This document shows positions 55,512 through 64,000 of a stretch of 64,000 bases of DNA, piece after piece. The first letter of the stretch is position 1. Every line of letters begins with the position of its first letter. Position numbers and translations under genes: made by a program. A model generated the notes under the pieces. The model had not been told where the DNA came from and searched no databases. It saw only the letters and a program-made list of their open reading frames with translations. The stretch lies in the NCBI RefSeq assembly GCF_007655135.1, contig NC_045130.1, positions 36,638,605 to 36,702,604 of the forward strand, given 5' to 3'. Source of the stretch: Punica granatum. Taxonomy: Eukaryota > Streptophyta > Magnoliopsida > Myrtales > Lythraceae.

Positions 55512-57849
55512 CCCCACCCCCATGAATGATCTACAGACAAACACCACCAGTCAGTCTAGCTAGCTAATTAGGAAGACCAAAACACGGGATCTCATGCATA
55601 TGATTTTCTTGTCTTCTTTTTTTTTTCATAGTTAAAAGATGTTTGGAAAGAACATCATTGATCAGTCTGCTGCAATTAGAAGAAGCAAAACTCTCAGTCA
55701 TTTTGTTTGGAAGGGAAGAGAGAACTTGGCTTTGTGAACGACTTTGAATCAATGACCCGACAACTTTTTTACGATTCCCGTTTCGTTCTGCGTTTGGCAT
55801 TCTGCTTCTGCCTGAAAATAGTTCGTCCGCTCTGCAACGATGTAGTGAGGGAGGAATGAGGATTGATATTTGATTGAGGAAGACGATTCCGCAGGCGTCA
55901 GCAAGTCTTCATATTTGGGCCCCCATTTTATTATTGGGCCTTAGAAGCATTATTGGGCTTTCTCTCGTAGGCTCATTTAAATGGGCTCAGCTCTTTAACT
56001 GGGCCTTCCACATACTTACTTGTGGACTCTGTTAGGTACATAATTCTCCTAATAATAACAACTTGTTGAAAACTCAGAGTTGGTTTTTATCACCGTTTAG
56101 TTAGGCAGCCGAATACCGTCGGGCTCAAGCGTTGCGTTCGGTTATGCTGGCACAGTTCATAGTGTGCATGAACCGGAATATGTACTCAAAGCTCGGACTT
56201 GGACCGACCTTCAGTTTCCTTCGCATCAAATATATTACGTGTTCGAGGGACATTATCTACCACACTTGGCGGATTCGAACTTGAGATAGACCGTAACATG
56301 GACCGTGAATTGTGCGTTCTTTCTAAACGCAGCGGTTCATTTCACTCAATTGTCTTGTCTTGACACTTGACAGATAGCTTCCTCCAAAATTTCACATTTT
56401 ACGAGGACCCAGAGACGCCGACGGGTCAAGTTTTGACATTTTAGATCATGGCATAGCATGTTTTGGGCTCTTTCAGACCTACAAATCCACAGCTGCGGGC
56501 CCACTTATCTGACCACGCGGTTTTGCTCTTTTTCATTTTTTTTTTTATCAAATATAATTTTTCCATGAATTAATCCTTTGATTTGTTTGGGCGAGATCCA
56601 ATCTGATCATACCCCAAGATTCCGTCCAACTTTCACTACTAGAGTGGGGCAGGTAAAATCCACCATCTTAAGTTGATACATCCCAAATATTCCATAGGTC
56701 TAATTTGTGGACGTTAAACTGCACATGTTCCATATCGAGTTTATGTAATTTGGGTCGGTAATCTATCGATTGGAAATCACTTTATATATAAAGTGAAGCA
56801 TCAAAACAGAGAAAAGAGGTCCCCGATTAGCTCAATCTATTAGGATTGCGGATCTCCAAAATAGAGACATATAACAACGTTGTCATATGGTCAACAAGAT
56901 AAGTCCAGGGGCAGGGGAAGGGCCCGAGAAAGCAAACAAATTGATTATTATTAACCTCCCAAAGAAACACATACCGATGAAATCAAAATGTCCCGACAAT
57001 GTCATAATCTTAATGCCCATCTTCGATATGCTAATAATTTTCACTATAAAGAAGAAGGACGATAAATTATGATGTCGGCTGGCGAGAGTCGAAGCCTGAT
57101 CTACTGCATGCCGCTGCGTCTTTGATGTGGCCACTACTACAGAGAATCTATGAGATGCATCCAGGGGCAGTCACCTCCTCTCTCTCTTTTTTTTTTTTAA
57201 TAAAAGGTTAGGTCGGGTTATTAATTTGTTATGGCTATTTTAACTAAGGAAACCTAATCACTACGAAATGTTCATTTCGTCATAACTCGTTGAGACTTTA
57301 GTCCAACTTAATTACCGCAGCCCCACCACCATATTAGTGGATTAAATTCAAGGCTCACTGGATAAAACATTATGAGCCGATCACTATTATCCCATAATAA
57401 ACCTACATAGTAGCGAGCTCTATATTCTCAGTGAGGTTTGAACTCGTGATGTTCAAGTGGAGCGCTTGAAATTTAACTACTGTATCACCGTTGGTGGGGC
57501 AGCCACCTCCTTTATGAGCTGTTCTGTGCTTTGCTTCCTCCTCTGTCAATGGAATCACACAGATAAGAACGGAAGAAAAAATTGAAAAAGTTTATGAGGA
57601 GGAAAAGTAAAACAGAACAAAGCAAAGCACTGTTTATGGACAAAAGACGCTTTTGCCTTCCCCACTTTTGTCATGTTAATATAATACGATAATAAATCAT
57701 ATATGTTAATGGAAAACTCCCTACCTATGGCTTTTTCACTATTTAAACCCCAAAACCCTCTTGCTCAGATTTTGCTTCTCTTCACACACACTAAAGTTTT
57801 CTTGAGGGAACAAGAGACAGAAGTGAGTGATCTGTGAGTTCTGAGAAAT
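55512..57849. other. Spacer between the bHLH and DUF1218 genes
   Basis: 2.3 kb with one SINE (separate entry). 56822-56860 has an A-box-like TTAGCTCAATCTATTAGG but no B box. TATTTAAA near 57743-57750, about 100 bp before the next ATG, is a likely TATA box for the DUF1218 gene. Confidence 0.55.
57187..57500 (-). mobile_element. tRNA-derived SINE-like element
   Basis: On the minus strand it starts GCCCCACCAACGGTGATACA, with an A-box-like GATACAGTAGTTAAA, a B-box-like GAGTTCAAACCTCAC about 40 bp on, a body of 200 bp and a terminal A run (T run 57187-57198 on plus). It is a different family from the copies at 6.5, 21.0 and 30.2 kb. Confidence 0.6.
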
Positions 57850-58842
57850 ATGGCGAAGGCAGTGGGGATCTTTTTGTGTATTGTGATCATAGCCCTCGAC
57901 GTCGGCGCGGGCATCCTCGGCCTCGAAGCAGAAGTCGAACAGAACAAGGTAACCAAACCGCTCGCGCGGCTTGTCATGTCAAGTGCGATGAATACATTTA
58001 GTTTCATATCGACTGGCTAGAGTTTTTATTATGTTACGTGTTTCGTGATTGTAATTTTTTTATTTTTTTTTTCTGGGAAATGGTAATGAGAACAGGTGAA
58101 GCACTTGAGGGTTTGGATATTCGAGTGTAAAGAGCCCAGCCAGGACGCCTTCAAGCTCGGGGTCGGCGCGGCCGGCCTTCTTGTGATAGCCCATGTCCTG
58201 GCTAATCTGGTCGGCGGGTGCGACTGCGTATGCTCCCAGGACGAGCTCCAGAAGGCTCCCCCGAACAGGCAGCTCACCATCGCCTGCCTCTTCTTCACCT
58301 GGTACGGATTACGTTCCTCGGTTATCAAATCTGCAATTGTATAGTCACGTAAAGTCATAGATTCCAGAACAGGACTGAATATCGAATCGGCGGAACTGCG
58401 GGTACAAAAAGGTTTACGAAAGGCAATAATTCAAAGTAATTTTTACGCTGGTTCACTTGCAAAACTAGCATGACCAGGGTGTTTCTAGCCGGTCCGGCCA
58501 GTTCGTTCCGTGTCCAATTTTCTCCAACATCATGCATGACCGAAAGCCACTGGCTTAATTAATGAATGCCCACCATACAGTTAAGTCCAGCTTTAAAAAT
58601 AGAAGTAAACTATGAGTATTGGTATGAGCTAGCTCAGTTTAATATGGGATTTTCGATTCAGGATCATATTGGCGGTGGGATTGTCGATGCTGGTGATCGG
58701 GACGCTCGCAAACCACAAGTCGAGGGCATCCTGCGGGATCACACACCATCACTTCCTATCGATCGGGGGGATACTGTGCTTCGTTCACGGCCTCTTCTCG
58801 GTTGCTTACTACATCTCCGCCACTGCCGGCAGCCCCTCCTAA
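57850..58842 (+). CDS. DUF1218 four-helix membrane protein (MWL/DEAL-type family)
   Basis: Three exons: 57850-57948, 58096-58301, 58662-58842, all GT-AG and in phase, giving 161 residues. DUF1218 proteins are small plant membrane proteins; members (MODIFYING WALL LIGNIN, DESIGUAL/VCC) act in the secretory system on cell walls and leaf symmetry. Visible: an N-terminal signal-anchor (VGIFLCIVIIALDVGAGILG); the family block HLRVWIFECKEPSQDAFKLG; a second membrane span (GLLVIAHVLANLVGG) followed by the cysteine cluster CDCVCSQ; a third span (LAVGLSMLVIGTLANHKS); and a last one in HHHFLSIGGILCFVHGLF. The length is normal. The start MAKAVG is that of the family. The exact family member is not assignable from the sequence alone. 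Confidence 0.92.
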
Positions 58843-59927
58843 ACTAGTTACTTATATCTGATGATGATGATTGCACGCTCACTCACTTTCCTTTCCTTTC
58901 CTTTTTTGTTAAAAAGAAAACCTATTAACCTTTTTTTTTTTAAAAAAAAAAATTTCAAGTTGAGTTTGATGGGCTGATGACTGTTCTAAGTCTCTATGTA
59001 TGACTGTTTTTGTGATTATAATGTCATTTTTCCATTGGAGGGAATTAATTACAATTTTATTATAAAGATCTTTTCTTTAGCTAAAAGAAAAGAAGGTGGT
59101 CATGTCATGTAACTATCGACCTCATTTTATTTTCTCTTTTTAGCATCATCCTCCTATGGACTTGCTTGTTAAGGATCCTATCCATTTTGCCTAGGACTAT
59201 CTGGCTCTTTCCGCTTATGACCTAGACATGGAATTACAACGTGGTAGCTAATGGCGAATGAGCAGGTCAATCAAATAATGGAGCACGCGTATTGAGACAG
59301 ATTATCATGAAGAAAGCACTTTCGCATCATATTATGGTTATAACATGGAGTTAAAAGATTTAGATTTATGAACGACTCAAGTAATCGATATTACCCCCGG
59401 TTATTCATAATATGAGTTGAAACTGGTTGTGTTTATGCTCTTTGCCTACATCATTGGAACAACTAGAGCACCCTCAGTCGGAAAATCGAAGGACCTTATG
59501 GTAAATATCATCCCGTATGTATAGCGTCAAAATTACCTTGTCTAATGGTGCTATAGAAGTCGTTCCTAACTAGGAACCCCAATATTACTTCTTAATCTGT
59601 GATCATTGCCCAACCAAGTTTTGAGCGGCGAGAATTTGTATACCTCTTTGATTTGGAATTACCGTACCAAAGCACGTACTAAATAATCTCGGATCCGGTC
59701 GATGTATGCGCTATTTTACGATCACGAACACGAAGCGCTCGTCAACCCGAATACCCGATACAGAGAGCCCGGCCCAAAGAGATTGGTTACTTACTACTCA
59801 TCTCGGGCTCTAATTCCTTTCACAAAAGCGCCAAAGGTAACGGCTTTTCCCCCCTTCTTCTTCCTCAAGGGTTCATCCTTGAACTGAAACTCGCAAAGAA
59901 CCGCCGTTCTTACCTTCACCAACAGTA
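58843..59927. other. Spacer between the DUF1218 and PPR genes
   Basis: 1.1 kb with the presumed DUF1218 3' UTR (T and A runs at 58930-58952) and unremarkable sequence. A short open frame at 59702-59887 has no family likeness and probably lies in the PPR leader or promoter. Confidence 0.6.
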
Positions 59928-61855
59928 ATGGTCCACTCTGCTTCCAAATCCCACCTCAAGAACCCTTTAGTCTCTCTCCTTCAGAGATCAAAAACACCTT
60001 CCCGCGTCAATGAACCCAACATCTTCCAGTACAACTCCCTGATCAGAGCCCACGCGAACAAGTCGAACCCGCGGGGGGCCTTGGCCTGTTACTTGGACTT
60101 GAGGAGGACTGGCCTTCTGGGGGACAACTACACCTACCCTTTTGTGCTCAAGGCCTGTGGGTTGATGATGGGCTTGGTGGAGGGGAGGCAGGTCCATGGA
60201 GAGGTGGTCAAGGGCGGACACGGGTGCGATGTCTTCGTGGTGAACGGGTTGATCGGTATGTATGGGAAATGTGTTGAAATGGTTTGTGCTAAGAAGGCGT
60301 TCGATGGGCTCGAATCAAAGGATTTGGTTTCCTGGAATCTGATATTGGGAGGTTATGTGAGCTCTGGAGAGATGCTGGTGGCCCAGATGGTGTTCGATGC
60401 AATGCCGCAGAGAGATGTGGTTTCTTGGTCCATAATGATTGATGGATATGGTAAGGTCTGTAGTTTGCATTACCAAGTCGACTTTGTTGATTATATTCTG
60501 TCTGCATTCCTAGCTATTATAGTCAGCGATTTATGTAAGTTACCTCTTGCCAACTTATCTGCAAAGATTAAGCTGTTAAATCAATTCGTATTAATAATTT
60601 CACATTTGGGGATTCATCATTATTTTTCGCGCGCATGTGAGGAGAGTGCCGAGTTTGCAATTATATCCTTTTTGTATGACAATATTGAATTTCTAGATTA
60701 GTTGGCAATGATCATCTCAATAACAAGATCGTTTTCATGGGCTCCTGTTAGAAAAACGGCGATGTTGTCAGAGCTCGTGTTCTCTTTGATGAAATGCCTG
60801 TCAGAGATTCGGTCTCTTGGAATTCCATGATCACGGGGTACATGAAGGTGGGAGAATTGGTAGCTGCTCGTGATCTGTTTGATCTGATGCCTAAGAAAAA
60901 TGTGATTTCTTGGAGCATAATGATACAGGGATACGCTTCTCATGGGGAGCCGCAAGAAGCCCTAAAACTCTTCAGGCTAATGCTTCGTGAAGATGATGTA
61001 GAGCTTGATAAGGTCTCAGTGGTCGGAGCACTCTCGGCCTGTGCCCAGTTGGGAGCACTTCTTCAAGGCCGATGGATGCACATGTATATAAAGAAGAAAA
61101 GAATAGATATGGACATAGTAGTTCAGACAGCACTATTGGATATGTACATGAAATGCGGAGCCCTTGACGAGGCTCGTTGGGTGTTTGATAGCATGACTGA
61201 AAGAAATGCTGTTTCCTATAGCGTGATGATACTTGGGTTCGGGATAAATGGTTATGGAGAGGCAGCCTTGAAGTATTTGTTCGAGATGGTTTCTGGGGGA
61301 ATTCAAGGGGATGACATGACTTTTCTTGGAGCTCTCACAGCATGCAGCCACTCGGGATTGGTCAGTGAAGGTTTACACATCTTTGATGAGATGAGGAGAG
61401 CACACAGAGTTGAGCCGAAACTTGAACACTACGGTTGTCTGGTGGATCTCCTGGGTCGCGCAGGTCGATTGGATCAGGCCCGAGAAGTTATAGAGGCCAT
61501 GCCAATGAAGCCCAATTCTGCTCTTTGGGGGTCTTTTCTCTTGGCGTGTTGGACCCATCAAGATCCAGGCCAAGCAGAAGTAGCAGTCAAGAAGCTGAAA
61601 GAGCTTGGAGCCGATGACTGTGGGACCTATGTTCTTCTGTCTAACATATATGCTGATGCTGGTTTTTGGGAAGAATCTAGGCGGATAAGGAAATTTTTAA
61701 AGGATATAAAAATGGACAAGGAGATGGGAAAGAGCGTCATAGAAGTAGATGGAAACATCGAAGAGTTTAGAAGTGGAGATGATTTGAGTATGACGAATAA
61801 GGAATTAAGACAGGTCCTGTGGAGTTTATCAAAAAGTGCCTTTTGTGCAGGTTAA
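59928..61855 (+). CDS. PLS-class pentatricopeptide repeat protein, E subgroup
   Basis: Exons 59928-60455 and 60752-61855 (one inferred intron) give 543 residues. PLS-class PPR proteins bind organelle RNA and usually mark sites for C-to-U editing. About twelve P/L/S motifs are seen: NSLIRAHANKSNPRGALACY; YPFVLKACGLM; DVFVVNGLIGMYGKC; VSWNLILGGY; VSWSIMIDGY; VSWNSMITGYMKVGE; VISWSIMIQGYASHGEPQEA; and so on. An E/E+ region follows (YVLLSNIYADAGFWEESRRI to IEVDGNIEEFRSGD); no DYW domain. The N-terminus is short and basic, and could be a weak organelle signal. The intron (60456-60751) falls inside the fifth motif; its removal restores GYGKKNGDVVRARVLFDEMP in frame. Most PPR genes lack introns, so this is odd. 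Editing partners or target cannot be read here. Confidence 0.85.
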
Positions 61856-62223
61856 TCCAAAAATCCTATTCCTATACTTGTGTTCTGGAAACACATCCAA
61901 GGAGCCTCAGAGGAACAACCAGGAGAATAGATAAACATTTGCAGTTACTTCTGCTGCAGGACAGTTTCAAGTTATAATTTCTTTGGTCAGTCTATTCAAC
62001 AGAGTTATCTTATGGGTTTAAAAGTATGATACAAACATAGATTTCCCTAATTCTCCTGTTACAACATTCAAAGAATTGTGCAACCCTTGCTTTTCTCGGC
62101 AAAGCCGAGCCCCACAGGAGAATCCAATTGGGAAAAATATGGATTTCCCTGCTTGCTGTAGGCTCCATCTTTCCAATAATAAAGCGAAGCCTTCCTTTCA
62201 ACTCGGGATTCTCTTGAAGGAAA
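61856..62223. other. Convergent spacer between PPR and formin 3' ends
   Basis: Only 368 bp separate the two stop codons, so the 3' UTRs of the convergent genes probably overlap or nearly touch. No other element is seen. Confidence 0.65.
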
Positions 62224-64000
62224 CTATGTATCTTCAGCGTCGCTGTCATCATCGGAGGAGCTCGAATTGTACATCTGACGTTCCGCAATCGCTGGGAAGA
62301 GCCGCTGGCGCATATCAATAGGCGACGGGCGAGTGTTATCTCTTGAGGGAGACTCTGTCAGGGCTGCTGATGTCTCCTTCTTTGATGACTTGCTCAAGTG
62401 CATCCCCGAGTCCCTAACCTCCCTGCACGCCTTATCTAACATGAGCAAAAAATCCCGTACAATCACAAAGAGCCTTAGACCTTCCGATTTCCCGGCATTT
62501 CCATGGAAATAATCTGCCGTGCTCTCAACCAGAGCTGTGATCCTCTTCTCCTCCGCTGAGATCCTTGCAACTTCTGCTTCCATTTGTTCCACGAAGCCCG
62601 ACAGTGCTTTTGAGAACTTGCTGTCCTCCTCCATACTCTTCATCTCCGTGTTGAGGAACTCACGGGCCTTCACCAGTGAGTTATCTAGCTTCGCCACGGA
62701 CCCTGATAAGCTATCAGCATCAATTATTGCAGCCTTCTTCACGTCTGCGAGCTCGGTGCTCAGCCCTGAAACAACCTGGAGCCCAAGGGTGCGGAGATGT
62801 TCGGCTGACTCGTTGTTCGAATCCTCTAGCGCAGAATCATCAGACTTCATGCTTGAGGTGCTCTGGCTCTCTCTCGCTGTGCGGACAGCTCGTATTCCCT
62901 CAGAGCGGATGATTTCCTGTACGACGAAGTGCAAGAGTGTTGTTTTCCCGTCTGTACCTCTTACATCAGACAGTTTTAGCAGTGTGTCGAGTCTGAATGC
63001 CTGGGCCCCTCCTCGGTATGTCCCATCATTCATCCGGTTACCGGTCTTGAGTACTGCTTCTAAAAGCTTAAGGAACAGCCTGCTGTTCTTGAGCTTACCG
63101 CAAGCAACCTGCACAGAAGAATTGAATTGGAACTAACAAGGATAGAAATATACGCATATAATACCAAAAGCAAATAGAAGAGTGCTGCGGAAGATTTTTC
63201 CATTCTTCCGGTTTTCTCGGCTTGGGAAACCAAGGAAACGAGAAGAGCATGTTGTCAATTGGACTCCATGAAACATTATATCATTTGTCTTGGGAAGTGC
63301 AGTGCAAACTGCATGTGACAAACAGATCTCACCTCTAGAGTTTCGAGGGATTCCTTGACGGTAGACACTTCCTCCTCAGCAATGCTCATGAACTGCAAAG
63401 CTTCAAGCCGTTTGAATGCGAAGGGGATGTCGACTAGGACCTTCAGGAATCTCTCTGCAGGTCCCAGCCGAGAGAGATCGCCGCTGTATAGTCTGAGCTT
63501 CAGTTCCTCCTGAGTTGTCGGAGCCATCTTCAGAAGTGTCTGCACAAGCTCCAAGGGTAGCTTCGTACCTGTAGAAGAGTTTGAGGTAAATGAATGATTA
63601 ATTCTTCTCTGTGTCGGAAAACTGTTGAACGGTGAGCATGCGAGGGAGAAGGTGAGGTAGAGAGAGTGAGACCTTCTTGAAGGGCATCGCATACTTCTTC
63701 TATCGTCACATTCAGTGCTCTGAGAAGGATGGAGAGATTTTGTGCCTTTTTGGTGTCAATAATTTGAATGTATTGCACAGCATTGTCCATAGATGAACAA
63801 TCTTTTTTGCGGTCGCCTTTGTTCTTGTCTGCTGCATAACCGAATAATGACTCCATCATCTCCTCATTGAACCTGTACAAGTGTTTTATTATATCGGCAC
63901 GTGATTGGCAAATGAAGAACATGTATACTGAGGCGGGTCTAGATTGTCTTAGCCTTACTGGAAGGACCCGGCTTTAATGTCATGCCACACCATCTCGTGA
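62224..64000 (-). CDS. Class I plant formin, C-terminal FH2 part (continues off the window)
   Basis: Minus-strand exons: from beyond 64000 to 63959, 63872-63673, 63568-63333 and 63108-62224; all are GT-AG. Formins nucleate and elongate actin filaments through the FH2 domain; class I members are membrane-anchored by an N-terminal part that lies outside this window. Visible FH2 words: MVWHDIKAGSFQFNEEMMES, SLFGYAADKNKG, then NLSILLRALNVTIEEVCDAL, PTTQEELKLRLYSGD, LGPAERFLKVLVDIP, KLKNSRLFLKLLEAVLKTGN then RMNDGTYRGGAQAFRLDTLL, and DGKTTLLHFVVQEI, the most conserved FH2 block. The C-terminal tail is acidic and serine-rich (SSSSDDDSDAEDT). Frame and phases are consistent over all four exons. Confidence 0.93.

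Noticed and set aside
56820..56900. Possible tRNA gene (A-box-like TTAGCTCAATCTATTAGG)
   Set aside because: No matching B box or cloverleaf follows; at best a SINE head fragment.
62519..63136. 205-codon plus-strand ORF
   Set aside because: It lies opposite the formin last exon, whose FH2 sequence is unmistakable.

Overview
The window is a stretch of plant nuclear genome. The evidence is spliced genes with GT-AG introns, plant-only families (TPS-b terpene synthases, a CYP71-type P450, a PLS-class PPR protein, a class I formin), tRNA-derived SINEs and Ty1/copia retrotransposons. Gene content and intron style suggest a core eudicot. I cannot fix the species; a rosid (Myrtales-like) genome is only a guess.

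Layout. (1) 1-28.3 kb is a tandem terpene synthase array in decay: the last exon of one gene (TPS-A), one intact seven-exon gene encoding 575 residues (TPS-B, 7343-9907), a broken copy (TPS-C, about 11.06-11.70 kb) and another broken copy (TPS-D, 22.2-28.3 kb). A CYP71-like P450 pseudogene lies between C and D, which makes this look like the remains of a terpenoid gene cluster. Two young copia elements have landed here. Copia-1 (12290-17194, + strand) lies between TPS-C and the P450. Copia-2 (22720-27799, - strand) lies inside exon 3 of TPS-D. Each has 166-bp LTRs differing at one base, and non-TG/CA termini. A Pack-MULE-like element (19.12-20.58 kb) carries a captured piece of a POLTERGEIST-LIKE PP2C gene.

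(2) 28.3-41.8 kb is an AT-rich graveyard of gene fragments and non-autonomous transposons: a methionyl-tRNA synthetase fragment, a hAT-like transposase tail, an in-frame Myb-like/PTI1-like-kinase chimeric pseudogene, a MULE with a 9-bp target duplication, a foldback element and MITEs.

(3) 41.8-64 kb is ordinary gene-dense sequence: ATXR3/SDG2 (H3K4 methyltransferase, 19 coding exons, 2429 residues), a bHLH117-like factor, a DUF1218 membrane protein, an E-class PPR gene with one inferred intron, and the 3' part of a class I formin on the minus strand, running off the window.

The terpene part probably worked as a plastid terpene synthase module plus an oxidising P450, with only TPS-B left intact here. 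The right-hand genes are unrelated housekeeping or regulatory genes. All exon coordinates were placed by eye from splice signals, reading frame and family similarity, without transcript data or database searches.
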